From: Pseudomonadota bacterium
GTDB taxonomy: Bacteria > Pseudomonadota > Gammaproteobacteria > Ga0077536
Length of the DNA: 64,000 nt
Assembly: GCA_016719885.1 (NCBI GenBank)
Contig: JADJYF010000010.1
Coordinates: forward strand, 248,001-312,000
Direction of reading: 5' to 3'
Shown piece after piece: positions 14,322 to 23,560 of the stretch (the stretch's first letter is position 1; each line of letters opens with the position of its first letter). The position numbers were made by a program, and so were the translations under genes. The notes beneath the pieces were generated by a model. That model saw only the letters and a program-made list of their open reading frames with translations. It searched no databases and was not told the DNA's origin.

Positions 14322-14759
14322 GTGAGCACCCCCCTGTCTGTTTTTGACATTGTCTCCAGATTCTCGCAGCTAAAGCAATTGACCGATAAGGCCAATCGGC
14401 TGCGCGAACTGAACGCGTCATTGTTGTCCTGCGTACCGGCGTCCCTGGCCAGGCACGTCCGCCTGGCCACGGTGCGCGATGGCTGCCTGGTGCTGCAGGC
14501 CGAGGGTTCGACCTGGGCCGCGCAGCTGCGCTTCAAGACCCCGGAAATCCTGGAAACGCTCAAGGCCCACCCGGAATTCAGCGAGGTGCGCAGCGTACGC
14601 GTGCGCAACGTCACCGAGCCCAAGCCCAAGACCGTCGCTCCACCGCGCAGGCACATGACCCACGCGGCGGCGGCCGCCCTGCGCCAGGAGGCGCGCTGCA
14701 CCGCCGACGGCAAGCTGCGCGCGGCGCTCGAGCGCCTGGCGCGGCATGCGCGGGATTAG
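14322..14759 (+). CDS. dciA: DUF721 / DciA family protein (replicative helicase loader type)
   Basis: Small basic protein of the DUF721 family. Family members called DciA recruit or load DnaB at the origin in bacteria lacking DnaC. About 145 residues from the GTG at 14322; a TTG at 14280 would add 14. The conserved LxxLLxxxxPxxLAxHVRxAxVRDGxLVLxAxxSxWAxQLRF pattern spans about residues 25-75. The rest is a basic tail. It is the only + strand gene between zapD and lpoA. It converges with lpxC (7-bp gap) and diverges from the M23 peptidase, so it must have its own promoter inside or beside that gene. Confidence 0.85.
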   Translation: MSTPLSVFDIVSRFSQLKQLTDKANRLRELNASLLSCVPASLARHVRLATVRDGCLVLQAEGSTWAAQLRFKTPEILETLKAHPEFSEVRSVRVRNVTEPKPKTVAPPRRHMTHAAAAALRQEARCTADGKLRAALERLARHARD

Positions 14760-14766
14760 ACCGGCG

Positions 14767-15678
14767 TCAGCGCGCCGGTATGGGCTGCATGAAGGAGAAC
14801 GGCGCGTTCTCTTCGCCTTCGAACGACACCAGCTCGAACGCGTCCTCGGTCGCCAGGATCTTGCGCAGCAGACGGTTGTTGAGTTCGTGCCCTGACTTGT
14901 AGCCGTGGAAGGCCCCGATCAGGCTGTGACCGAGCAGGTACAGGTCACCGATGGCGTCGAGTATCTTGTGTTTGACGAATTCGTCTTCGTAACGCAGGCC
15001 ATCCTCGTTAAGCACGCGGTAGTCATCGACCACCACGGCGTTATCGAGGCTGCCGCCCAGCGCCAGGTTCTGCTCGCGCAGGATCTCGACGTCCTTCATG
15101 AATCCGAAAGTGCGCGCGCGCGCCACTTCCTTGACGAAGCTGGTGGTCGAAAAATCGATTTCGGCGTGCTTGCTGCGCTGGTGGAAGAACGGGTGATCGA
15201 ACTCGATGGCGAACGATACCTTGAAGCCATCGAACGGCTCGAACCGCGCCCACTTGTCGCCGTCCCGCACCGAGATCTGGCGCTTGATGCGCATGTACTT
15301 CTTGGGCTTGCTCTGCTCTTCGAAGCCGGCGGACTGGATGAGGAACACGAAGGGCCCGGCACTGCCGTCCATGATCGGCACTTCGGCGGCGCTCAAGTCC
15401 ACGTAGGCGTTGTCTATGCCCAGACCCGCGAAGGCCGACAGCAAGTGTTCGACGGTCGAGATGCGCACATTGTCCCTGACCAGGCTGGTCGAAAGACTGG
15501 TGTCACCGACGTTCTCGGCCCGAGCAACGATTTCGACCGACGGTTTCAGGTCGTCGCGACGAAATACGATGCCGGTATCCGGGGGTGCGGGGCGTAGGGT
15601 CAGAAAGACCTTGCGCCCCGTGTGCAGGCCGACACCCGTCGCCCGGATCACATTCTTCAGGGTCCGCTGTTTGATCAT
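14767..15678 (-). CDS. lpxC: UDP-3-O-acyl-N-acetylglucosamine deacetylase LpxC
   Basis: Zinc enzyme for the committed step of lipid A synthesis, in the cytosol. 303 residues from the ATG at 15678, which has good GGAG sequences just upstream. It starts MIKQRTLKN as in E. coli. The zinc and catalytic residues are visible in STVEHLLSA, MDGSA and KHKILDAIGDL, with the C-terminal catalytic His in GHSLIGAFHGYKSGHELN. The 140-bp gap after ftsZ suggests it also has its own promoter, though none is clear enough to call. Its presence shows an LPS-containing outer membrane. Confidence 0.98.
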   Translation of the reverse strand: MIKQRTLKNVIRATGVGLHTGRKVFLTLRPAPPDTGIVFRRDDLKPSVEIVARAENVGDTSLSTSLVRDNVRISTVEHLLSAFAGLGIDNAYVDLSAAEVPIMDGSAGPFVFLIQSAGFEEQSKPKKYMRIKRQISVRDGDKWARFEPFDGFKVSFAIEFDHPFFHQRSKHAEIDFSTTSFVKEVARARTFGFMKDVEILREQNLALGGSLDNAVVVDDYRVLNEDGLRYEDEFVKHKILDAIGDLYLLGHSLIGAFHGYKSGHELNNRLLRKILATEDAFELVSFEGEENAPFSFMQPIPAR

Positions 15679-15818
15679 GTTCTCCACTTCTCCTGAGAGA
15701 AGGTCCGCTTTTGGGTCGGGAATGTACCACACCTCCGTATAGGCTTGATATCCCTGTCCTTATTCGACGAACCCACCGTCCTTGCTGATCTCGCGCGAGT
15801 TCCGCGCCGTCCTCCGAC

Positions 15819-17018
15819 TCAGTCGGCCTGACGACGCAGAAACGCCGGAATATCGAGATAATCGGTATTGCCGTCGCTGAGATCGGGCAGCACCCGCTCC
15901 TCGCGGTTGCGGATCACGGTCGGCCGCTCGATGCGCCGGAAATCGATATCGTCGTCCGCACGTCGTGCGCTCGGGGCGCTGTTCGGCACCGCGGTCGGGC
16001 CGGCCGAGGCCACCGCCACGGTCTGCTGCACGACCGGCGTCGGCTCTTCCTTCTGACGCATCTCGGTGCTGATGCCGGTGGCCACCACCGTCACGCGGAT
16101 CTCGTCGTCCATGTTGGGGTCGATGACGGTGCCGACCACCACCGTGGCATTGTCGGAGGCAAAGGCCTTGACGGTGTTGCCGACCTCTTCGAACTCGCCC
16201 ATCTTGAGGTCGAGTCCCGAGGTCACGTTGACCAGGATGCCCTTGGCGCCGGACAGGTTGATGTCTTCCAGCAGCGGGCTCGAAATCGCCGCCTCGGCGG
16301 CGATGCGCGCGCGGTCCTGACCGCGGGCCACACCCGAGCCCATCATCGCCATGCCCATCTCCGACATCACGGTGCGCACGTCGGCGAAGTCGACGTTGAT
16401 GAGGCCCGGGCAGGTGATGAGTTCGGCGATGCCCTGCACCGCGCCCAGCAGCACGTCGTTGGCGGCCTTGAAGGCGTCCAGCAGGCTGATGTCGCGCCCC
16501 AGCACCGACAGCAGTTTCTCGTTGGGGATGGTGATCAGCGAATCGACGTACTGGGCGAGATCCTTGATGCCCTGGTCGGCGATGGCCGCGCGCTTCTTGC
16601 CTTCGAACGGGAACGGCCGGGTCACGACCGCCACCGTCAGGATGCCCATCTCCTTGGCGATCTGCGCCACCACCGGCGCCGCGCCGGTGCCGGTGCCACC
16701 GCCCATGCCGGCGGTGATGAAGATCATGTCGGAGCCTTCGAGCACGTCGCCGATGCGATCGCGGTCGTCCATTGCCGCGCGCTTGCCGATATCGGGATTG
16801 GCGCCCGCGCCCAAGCCCTTGGTGATATCGGCGCCGAGTTGCAAGGTGGTCTTGACCGGCGAGTTCTTCAACACCTGCGCGTCGGTATTGGCGCAGATGA
16901 ATTCAACGCCGTCGATGTCCGCGCCCAGCATGTGCTGAACCGCGTTGCCACCGCCGCCGCCGACGCCGATCACCTTGATGACCGCGCGTTGGCTGTAAGA
17001 GTCCATGAGTTCGAACAT
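15819..17018 (-). CDS. ftsZ: Cell division GTPase FtsZ
   Basis: Tubulin-like GTPase that forms the Z ring. 399 residues. The nucleotide-binding core (about 12-315) has the tubulin signature GGGTGTG and the T7 loop NVDFADV needed for GTP hydrolysis in the neighbouring subunit. A variable linker (about 320-380) leads to a C-terminal peptide containing DYLDIPAFLRRQ, which binds FtsA and other partners. The ATG is preceded by GGAGG with a seven-base spacer. It lies 125 bp after ftsA, at the distal end of the dcw cluster. Confidence 0.98.
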   Translation of the reverse strand: MFELMDSYSQRAVIKVIGVGGGGGNAVQHMLGADIDGVEFICANTDAQVLKNSPVKTTLQLGADITKGLGAGANPDIGKRAAMDDRDRIGDVLEGSDMIFITAGMGGGTGTGAAPVVAQIAKEMGILTVAVVTRPFPFEGKKRAAIADQGIKDLAQYVDSLITIPNEKLLSVLGRDISLLDAFKAANDVLLGAVQGIAELITCPGLINVDFADVRTVMSEMGMAMMGSGVARGQDRARIAAEAAISSPLLEDINLSGAKGILVNVTSGLDLKMGEFEEVGNTVKAFASDNATVVVGTVIDPNMDDEIRVTVVATGISTEMRQKEEPTPVVQQTVAVASAGPTAVPNSAPSARRADDDIDFRRIERPTVIRNREERVLPDLSDGNTDYLDIPAFLRRQAD

Positions 17019-17143
17019 CTTCTTCCCTCCGTCTACTATCCGCCCGGTTGGTGGGGCGGGTGACTGTTATGTATTCGTGTAACCAGCGTTAGTAATCAGT
17101 CATGGCATCGCACGCGCGGTTTCCACACCGCCGGCGCTTTGCC

Positions 17144-18382
17144 TCAAAAATTTCCATGGAACCAAGCTTTCATGCGCTCCCAGAGTCCTGCCGTGCTCTC
17201 GAAACGCGCGGGTTGGGTGAAGGTGCCGGCGCCGGCCTGGTTGCCGAACAGCAGCAGGCCGACGCCCGTCGCGTAAATGGGATTGCGCACCACGTCGACC
17301 AGGCCCGCCACGTATTGCGGCGTGCCGAGCCTGACCGGCATGTGGAACACTTCCTCGGCGAGTTCGATCACGCCTTCCATCTTGGAACCGCCGCCGGTGA
17401 GCACCACGCCGGCGGCCATCATCTCCTCGAAACCACTGCGCTTGAGTTCGGCCGCCACCAGGCTGAACAGCTCTTCGTAGCGCGGCTCCACTACTTCAGC
17501 GAGCGTCTGGCGCACCAGCCGTCGCGGCGGCCGGTCGCCGACGCTCGGCACCTCGATGGTCTCATCGGGGTTGGCGAGCTGGGTCAGCGCGCAGGCATAT
17601 TTGATCTTGATGTCCTCGGCGTGGTGGGTGGGCGTGCGCAGCGCCACCGCGATGTCGTTGGTGACCTGGTCGCCGGCGATCGGGATCACCGCCGAATGGT
17701 GGATGGCGCCGTGCACGAACACCGCGATGTCGGTGGTGCCGCCGCCGATGTCGCACAGGCACACGCCGAGATCTTTTTCGTCCTCGGTCAGCACCGCATA
17801 GGATGAAGCCAGCTGCTGCAGGATGATGTCGTCCACCTCGAGGCCACAGCGTCGTACGCACTTGACGATATTCTGCGCCGCCGACACCGCGCCGGTCACC
17901 ATGTGCACGCGCGATTCGAGGCGCACACCCGACATGCCTATCGGTTCGCGTATGCCTTCCTGGCCATCGATGATGAACTCCTGCGGCAGGATGTGCAGGA
18001 TTTTCTGATCCGCCGGGATCGCGACCGCGCGCGCGGCGTCGATCACGCGCTCGACATCATTGTGCGTCACTTCGCTATCGCGGATGGCGACGATGCCGTG
18101 CGAGTTCAGGCTGCGGATGTGGCCGCCGGCAATGCCGGCATACACCGAGTGGATCTCGCAGCCGGCCATGAGCTCGGCTTCCTCGATGGCGCGCTGGATG
18201 GATTGCACCGTCGACTCGATATTCACCACCACGCCCTTCTTCAGGCCGCGCGAGGGATGGGAGCCGAGTCCCACCACCTCGATGGAACCGTCGGGCGAGA
18301 TCTCGCCGACGATCGCCACCACCTTGGAGGTGCCGATGTCGAGGCCGACCAGCAGCTTCTTGTCCGGCTTCTTCACCATCAT
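17144..18382 (-). CDS. ftsA: Cell division actin-like protein FtsA
   Basis: Actin-family ATPase that tethers FtsZ to the membrane and recruits later division proteins. 412 residues with the phosphate-1 loop GLDIGTSKV near residues 13-21, the SHI-type 1C subdomain in the first half, GGGTTDIAVF (phosphate 2) and VLTGGGSKM (adenosine motif). The C-terminal MKAWFHGNF is the short amphipathic membrane-targeting helix. Two adjacent ATGs could start it (18382 or 18379). A GGGAG lies upstream. It is 54 bp after ftsQ. Confidence 0.97.
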   Translation of the reverse strand: MMVKKPDKKLLVGLDIGTSKVVAIVGEISPDGSIEVVGLGSHPSRGLKKGVVVNIESTVQSIQRAIEEAELMAGCEIHSVYAGIAGGHIRSLNSHGIVAIRDSEVTHNDVERVIDAARAVAIPADQKILHILPQEFIIDGQEGIREPIGMSGVRLESRVHMVTGAVSAAQNIVKCVRRCGLEVDDIILQQLASSYAVLTEDEKDLGVCLCDIGGGTTDIAVFVHGAIHHSAVIPIAGDQVTNDIAVALRTPTHHAEDIKIKYACALTQLANPDETIEVPSVGDRPPRRLVRQTLAEVVEPRYEELFSLVAAELKRSGFEEMMAAGVVLTGGGSKMEGVIELAEEVFHMPVRLGTPQYVAGLVDVVRNPIYATGVGLLLFGNQAGAGTFTQPARFESTAGLWERMKAWFHGNF

Positions 18383-18436
18383 GTTGTGCTCCCGCGCCTC
18401 GGCGCAGTGCCGACCCCAGTCCGCCAGCCCTTCATT

Positions 18437-19189
18437 TCAACCGTTCCTCTTCACTGATCCGCGCTCGCCCACCGCGAATCCATTGGTGTAACGCATATCG
18501 ACGTGGCCGATACGCTCCCACGCCGCATTCAAACCCTTGCTGTAGCCCCACTTGAAACGTGCCAGGCGTTCTTCGAGTGAGCGCCGGCCGAGCAGGATCT
18601 CGTGACCACCGTCGGTGGTGACCGTCCATGCGCGGCGGTCCGACAGGCTCAAGGCCACCACTTTCAAACCGACCGCCCTGAGCTGCGAGCGGATGTAGCC
18701 GTAGCGCTCCAGCACTTCCTGCTCCGATCCCAGCGGACCGTTGAGCTGCACCAGGTCGCGCGGCAGATCCTCGGCGGCGGGCACGAAGATGTCGGCGCGC
18801 TCGTTGAGCAGACCGTAGTCGCCCCAGCGCGCGACCGGCACCTGTTCGACGATGGTGACGTGCAGACCGTCTGGCCACATGCGGCTGACATTGGCGTCGC
18901 GGATCCACGCCTGGTCCTGCAGCAGGCGGCGGATGTCGGTGACATCGACGCCGAAAAAACCGGCGTGCACGGCGCCGACCACCGCGCGCTGCACGTGCTC
19001 GGTGGTGAGGTGCTTGAATTCACCCTCCACCATCACGCGCCGTATCGGCAGGGCCGTCGGGTCGGACAGTTCGCGCACCAACCACACCGCGCCGATGACG
19101 GTCGCCACCACCATCACCAGGAACACCACGGTGGTCGGCGCCACGCGCGGCGGCAGCGGCTCGGTGACCTTTGGTACGGCGTGGCTCAT
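18437..19189 (-). CDS. ftsQ: Cell division protein FtsQ
   Basis: Single-pass inner-membrane protein of the FtsQLB complex that links early and late divisome parts. About 250 residues. There is a short cytosolic N terminus, a membrane segment near residues 19-40, a POTRA domain (IRRVMVEGEFKHLT onward) and the periplasmic beta domain ending near WERIGHVDMRYTNGFAV. The ATG at 19189 overlaps the ddl stop in an ATGA. An open frame extends much further upstream but is the shadow of ddl. Confidence 0.95.
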   Translation of the reverse strand: MSHAVPKVTEPLPPRVAPTTVVFLVMVVATVIGAVWLVRELSDPTALPIRRVMVEGEFKHLTTEHVQRAVVGAVHAGFFGVDVTDIRRLLQDQAWIRDANVSRMWPDGLHVTIVEQVPVARWGDYGLLNERADIFVPAAEDLPRDLVQLNGPLGSEQEVLERYGYIRSQLRAVGLKVVALSLSDRRAWTVTTDGGHEILLGRRSLEERLARFKWGYSKGLNAAWERIGHVDMRYTNGFAVGERGSVKRNG

Positions 19190-20145
19190 GCGTCCACCTC
19201 CCGCGCGCGACTCGAGCCCAGGATCGCGACCACCAGCTCTTCGAAGCTCCAGCCATCCTGACGCGCCGCCATCGGCACCAGCGAGTGGTCGGTCATGCCC
19301 GGCACGGTGTTGAGTTCGATGAGCCACATGCGGCCTTGCGCGTCGCGCATGAAATCGACGCGTCCCCAGCCGCGGCCGTCGAGGGCCTCGAAGGCGCGCA
19401 GCCCCAGCGTTGCGGCGGCGGCTTCCTCGGCGGCCGACAGTCCGCACGGGCATATATATGACGTGGTATCGACCAAGTACTTGGCGGCGTAGTCGTAGAT
19501 CTCGTGAGGCGTCTCGAGCCGGATCATGGGCAAGGTCTGACCCGCCACGATCGACAGCGTGTATTCACCGCCGGTGATATAGCGCTCCGCGATCACGAGT
19601 TCGTCGTAGGCGAGCGCGGCCTTGACGGCGGTGCCGAAGTCGTCGGCCAGCGAGACCTTGGATACACCGAGACTCGATCCTTCGCGGCCCGGCTTGACGA
19701 TGAACGGCAGGCCGAGTTCGGCGACCACGCTCTGTACGTCGCTGCGCTCGTCCACCACCTTGAACGGCGGCGTCGGCAGACCGGCGCCCAGCCACGCGAG
19801 CTTGCTGCGGTACTTGTCCATCGCAATCGCGCAGCCCGCCACGCCGGTGCCGGTATAGGGCACGCCGAGCAGATCGAGCGCGGCCTGCACCTGGCCATCT
19901 TCACCGCCCCGCCCGTGCAGGGCGATGAAATAGCGGTCGTAGCCCTTGAAGGTGAGCAGCGATTCGAGCGTGCCCGCCCAATCGAGCGCGGTGGCGTCGA
20001 TACCGGCATTGCGCAGGGCGTCGGTAACGGCCAGGCCGCTCTTCAGCGACACCTCGCGTTCACCCGAGCGCCCGCCCATCAGCACACCGACGCGCCCCGC
20101 CGCGCGCACCATGGCCTCGAACTCCTGGCGGGACGGCGCGCTCAT
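19186..20145 (-). CDS. ddl: D-alanine--D-alanine ligase
   Basis: ATP-grasp enzyme that makes the D-Ala-D-Ala dipeptide used by MurF. 319 residues (DdlB size). Visible motifs are VLMGGRSGEREVS near the N terminus, KPGREGSSLGV for nucleotide binding, and the metal-binding C-terminal RVDFMRDAQGRMWLIELNTVPGMT. Its start overlaps murB by four bases and its stop overlaps ftsQ by four bases, so all three are probably translationally coupled. Confidence 0.97.
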   Translation of the reverse strand: MSAPSRQEFEAMVRAAGRVGVLMGGRSGEREVSLKSGLAVTDALRNAGIDATALDWAGTLESLLTFKGYDRYFIALHGRGGEDGQVQAALDLLGVPYTGTGVAGCAIAMDKYRSKLAWLGAGLPTPPFKVVDERSDVQSVVAELGLPFIVKPGREGSSLGVSKVSLADDFGTAVKAALAYDELVIAERYITGGEYTLSIVAGQTLPMIRLETPHEIYDYAAKYLVDTTSYICPCGLSAAEEAAAATLGLRAFEALDGRGWGRVDFMRDAQGRMWLIELNTVPGMTDHSLVPMAARQDGWSFEELVVAILGSSRAREVDA

Positions 20146-21062
20146 GGTGTCGCCTCCTCGGCTTCACCGACGATTTGCACCTCGGTCTCGAGCACGATGC
20201 CGGTCTGCGCGCGCACCGTGGCTTGCACATGGCGAATCATGCGTTCGACGTCGGCCGCGCGCGCGCCGGCATCGTTGACGATGAAATTGGCGTGCACGGT
20301 CGACACTTCGCAGCCGCCGATGCGATGGCCCTTGAGACCGCAGGCTTCGATGAGGCGTCCGGCGTAATCACCGGGCGGATTCTTGAACACCGAACCGCAG
20401 GTGGCCTTGCCGGTCGGCTGCGTCGCGCCGCGCTGCGCCAGCACCTGGCGGATGCGTTCGTTACCTTCGCCGTGCGCGGCCTGCGGCAGGTGCAGCAGGG
20501 CGGCGATGAACCAGCCCGGCCGAGGCTGTCGCACCTGGCGATAGGTGGCTTGGAACTCGTCGCGCGCCAGGCGCGTGATGTCACCGCGGCGATCGATCAC
20601 TTCGGCCCACTCCACGAACTGCCAGGTCTCGCCGCCGAGCGCGCCGGCGTTCATGCGCAGGGCGCCGCCCAGGCTGCCGGGAATGCCGGCCAGGAACTCG
20701 AGACCGGCGCGATCCTGCAGCGCGGCGCTGCGCGCGATGCGCGCGCACGGCACGCCGGCTTCGGCATACAGATGCGTGTCGTCGCGCCATTCGCTGCGCG
20801 ACAGCCTGGCGGTCGAAATGACCGTACCGCGCAGGCCACCATCGCGAATGAGCAGGTTGCTGCCGAGTCCCAGCCAGAACAGCGGGTCGACGCCATTGCC
20901 GGCCAGAAAGGCCTTGAGTTCTTCGCGGTCGGCCGGCTCGAAATAGTGATCGGCCGGGCCCCCGCAACGCCAGCTGGTGTGGCGCGCCAGCGCTTCGCCA
21001 CGCCGATAGGCGCCGCGCCATGGCGCGTCGATGCGATCGGGCTGCGCGTTCACGTCCGACAC
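20142..21062 (-). CDS. murB: UDP-N-acetylenolpyruvoylglucosamine reductase MurB
   Basis: FAD enzyme that reduces the enolpyruvyl group to give UDP-MurNAc. About 306 residues from a GTG at 21062, chosen for the AAGGAAGG sequence nine bases upstream. The open frame continues upstream but is then out-of-frame murC. The FAD-binding region LGLGSNLLIRDGG and the C-terminal GLKGHRIGGCEVSTVHANFIVN block with the catalytic Glu region are present. The length matches the shorter type II MurB enzymes and not the 342-residue E. coli form. Confidence 0.95.
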   Translation of the reverse strand: MSDVNAQPDRIDAPWRGAYRRGEALARHTSWRCGGPADHYFEPADREELKAFLAGNGVDPLFWLGLGSNLLIRDGGLRGTVISTARLSRSEWRDDTHLYAEAGVPCARIARSAALQDRAGLEFLAGIPGSLGGALRMNAGALGGETWQFVEWAEVIDRRGDITRLARDEFQATYRQVRQPRPGWFIAALLHLPQAAHGEGNERIRQVLAQRGATQPTGKATCGSVFKNPPGDYAGRLIEACGLKGHRIGGCEVSTVHANFIVNDAGARAADVERMIRHVQATVRAQTGIVLETEVQIVGEAEEATP

Positions 21063-21081
21063 CTGGGCTGGCCTTCCTTGC

Positions 21082-22488
21082 TCATGACACCAGCGCCTCG
21101 GCAATGCCGCCGATATTGCCGGCGCCGAGCAAGGCCACCACGTCGTCGTCGTGCACGATGTCCGCCAGCACGTCCTGGACCGCGCCGAGTTCGGCGACGA
21201 ACACCGGGTCGATGTGGCCACGCGTGCGGATGGCGCGCGCCAGCGCGCGCCCGTCGGCGCCGGCGATGGGCGCTTCGCCGGCGGCATAGACTTCCAGCAA
21301 CACCAGCACGTCGGCGCGCGACAGCACGGCGGCGAAATCCTCGAACAGGTCGCGCGTGCGCGTGTAGCGATGCGGCTGGAACACCACCACCAGGCGCTTG
21401 TCGGGAAAGGTGCGGCGGATGGTCTTCAGCACCGCCTCCAGTTCCTTGGGGTGGTGGCCATAGTCATCGATGACGGTCACGCGTCGTGCGCCGATGTCGA
21501 TGTCGCGATGGATCTGGCAGCGCCGCGCGATGCCCTGGAAGCCCGACAGCGCGCGCCGCGCGGCATCGAGATCGACGCCGAGTTCGCGCGCCACCGCGAT
21601 CGAGGCCAGCGCATTCTGCACGTTATGCTCGCCCGGCAGGTTGAGCACGAACTCCTCGCGCGGCTGCGTCGCCTCACCTTTCAGCGCGACGCGGAAATGC
21701 TCGCGCCCATCGACGTGGCGAAGGTCGTAGCCACGCACGTCGGCATCTTCGTGCACACCATAGGTGATGACACGCGCGCGGATCTCGGGGATCAGCGACG
21801 CCGCCTGGGCATCGTCGAGGCACACGCAGGCCACGCCGTAGAAGGGCAGACGGCGGAAGAATTCGACAAAGGTCGCCTTCAACACCGCGAAGTCGCCGTG
21901 ATAGGTCGCCATGTGATCGGCGTCGACATTGGTCAGCACCGCCACCAGCGGATGCAGCAGCAGGAACGAAGCGTCGCTCTCGTCGGCCTCGGCCACCAGG
22001 TAGCGACCGGCGCCGAGGCGCGCGTTGGCATTGATGCTCTTGACCAGGCCGCCGACCACGAAGGTCGGATCGAGGCCCGCTTCCGCCAGCACCGTCGCCA
22101 CCAGCGAGGTGGTGGTGGTCTTGCCATGGGTGCCGGCGATGCAGATGCCGCGCCGGAAGCGCATGAGCTCGGCCAGCATCTCGGCGCGCGGCACCACCGG
22201 GATGCGCTGCGCGCGCGCCGCCATGAGTTCGACGTTGTCGTCGGCGATCGCGCTCGAATAGACCACCACGTCGGCGCCGTCGACATTGCTGGCGACATGC
22301 GAGCCCAGCACCGCGACGCCGGCGCCGCGCAGACGCTCGGTCACGCGCGAGCTGCTCTGATCCGAACCCGAGACCTTGTAACCGAGATTCGACAGCACTT
22401 CGGCGATACCGCTCATGCCCGAGCCGCCGACTCCGATGAAATGAATGCGCTCTACGCGATGCATGAGCGTGCCGTGAGGGTCATGCAT
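21082..22488 (-). CDS. murC: UDP-N-acetylmuramate--L-alanine ligase MurC
   Basis: ATP-dependent ligase that adds the first residue, L-Ala, to UDP-MurNAc. About 468 residues from the ATG at 22488 (a second ATG at 22464 is possible). Motifs: IHFIGVGGSGMSGIAEVL for UDP binding, GTHGKTTTTS as the ATP loop, EADESDASF, and DDYGHHPKE in the C-terminal domain. The start overlaps the murG stop by eight bases. It is followed after 19 bp by murB, whose ribosome-binding site lies in that gap. Confidence 0.97.
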   Translation of the reverse strand: MHDPHGTLMHRVERIHFIGVGGSGMSGIAEVLSNLGYKVSGSDQSSSRVTERLRGAGVAVLGSHVASNVDGADVVVYSSAIADDNVELMAARAQRIPVVPRAEMLAELMRFRRGICIAGTHGKTTTTSLVATVLAEAGLDPTFVVGGLVKSINANARLGAGRYLVAEADESDASFLLLHPLVAVLTNVDADHMATYHGDFAVLKATFVEFFRRLPFYGVACVCLDDAQAASLIPEIRARVITYGVHEDADVRGYDLRHVDGREHFRVALKGEATQPREEFVLNLPGEHNVQNALASIAVARELGVDLDAARRALSGFQGIARRCQIHRDIDIGARRVTVIDDYGHHPKELEAVLKTIRRTFPDKRLVVVFQPHRYTRTRDLFEDFAAVLSRADVLVLLEVYAAGEAPIAGADGRALARAIRTRGHIDPVFVAELGAVQDVLADIVHDDDVVALLGAGNIGGIAEALVS

Positions 22489-23560
22489 CGATGAACTCCA
22501 GACATTGGGCGGCGACGTCGGCGGTGGCGTGGGGCCGCGCCTGCGCGCGGGCGCGCTCAGCCATCGCCACGCGCAGCTCGGCATCGCCGAGCAGGCTCGC
22601 GATGGCGCGCGCCAGTGTCTCGACGTCGAGGTCGGCTTCCGGCATCAGCAGCGCGGCGCCGGCGGTCGACAGGTAGCGCGCATTGGCCGACTGGTGATCG
22701 TCCACCGCATAGGGATAGGGAATGAGTATCGAGGCCACGCCGCAGGCCGCGATCTCGGCGATGCTGCTGGCGCCGGCGCGCGCGATGACGAGATCCGCCC
22801 ACGCGTAGGCGCTGGTCATGTCATCGATGTAGGACACCACGCTCGCGCTGGTGACATTGCCGACCTCGGCGTAACGCGCTTCGGTGGCGGCCACGTCATC
22901 GGCTCCGCACTGGTGGCGCACGTGAAGGTTGGCGATTGCGCAGCTGGCGAGCGCCTGCGGCACGCGTTCGTTCAGTGCCCGCGCGCCGCGGCTGCCGCCG
23001 AATACCAGCACCTTCAAGGCGCCATCGTCATGACGGCGCGCGGCGGGCGCGGCGATCGCGGCGATGTCGGCGCGCACCGGGTTGCCGGTGGTGATGGCGT
23101 GCACGCGCGCCGCGAAACTGTTCGGAAAGCCCTGCAATACCCGGCGCGCGAAATGCGAGAGGATGCGATTCGACAGGCCCGGCACCGCGTTCTGTTCGTG
23201 GATGATCAAGGGCCGACGCGTCAACCACGCCGCGATGCCGCCCGGGCCACTGACGAAGCCGCCCATGCCCAGCACCACCTGCGGGCGAATGCGACGCATC
23301 GCCGTCAGCGCGCACCACACCGCGTAGCTCACGCCAAACGGCGCGGCCAGCCAGCGCCACCAGCCACGTCGTCTCAAACCGCTGACCGGAATGGTGGTCA
23401 AGGGCAGGCCGGCGAGCGGCACCACGCGCGCTTCGATGCCACGCTCGGTGCCCATCCAGTGCAGTTCCACATCACGCGCGCGCAAAGCCTCGGCCACCGC
23501 CAAGCCGGGATAGACGTGACCGCCGGTGCCGCCGGCGACGATCATGACGGTTCTAGTCAT
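22481..23560 (-). CDS. murG: Undecaprenyl-PP-MurNAc-pentapeptide UDP-GlcNAc transferase MurG
   Basis: GT-B glycosyltransferase on the inner face of the cytoplasmic membrane that converts lipid I to lipid II. About 359 residues from the ATG at 23560. It has the first glycine-rich loop VAGGTGGHVYPG, the second FGGSRGARALNE, and the UDP-GlcNAc-binding segment VIARAGASSIAEIAACG followed by PYAVDDHQSANA. The start overlaps ftsW by eight bases, beside the repetitive end of ftsW. Confidence 0.97.
   Translation of the reverse strand: MTRTVMIVAGGTGGHVYPGLAVAEALRARDVELHWMGTERGIEARVVPLAGLPLTTIPVSGLRRRGWWRWLAAPFGVSYAVWCALTAMRRIRPQVVLGMGGFVSGPGGIAAWLTRRPLIIHEQNAVPGLSNRILSHFARRVLQGFPNSFAARVHAITTGNPVRADIAAIAAPAARRHDDGALKVLVFGGSRGARALNERVPQALASCAIANLHVRHQCGADDVAATEARYAEVGNVTSASVVSYIDDMTSAYAWADLVIARAGASSIAEIAACGVASILIPYPYAVDDHQSANARYLSTAGAALLMPEADLDVETLARAIASLLGDAELRVAMAERARAQARPHATADVAAQCLEFIDA

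Noticed and set aside
14272..14766. A SecM-like arrest gene between lpxC and secA
   Set aside because: The region instead holds dciA on the opposite strand and an M23 peptidase. No short exported arrest peptide precedes secA.
19190..19453. Long N-terminal extension of FtsQ
   Set aside because: The sequence before the ATG at 19189 is Arg/Gly-rich and is simply ddl read in another frame.
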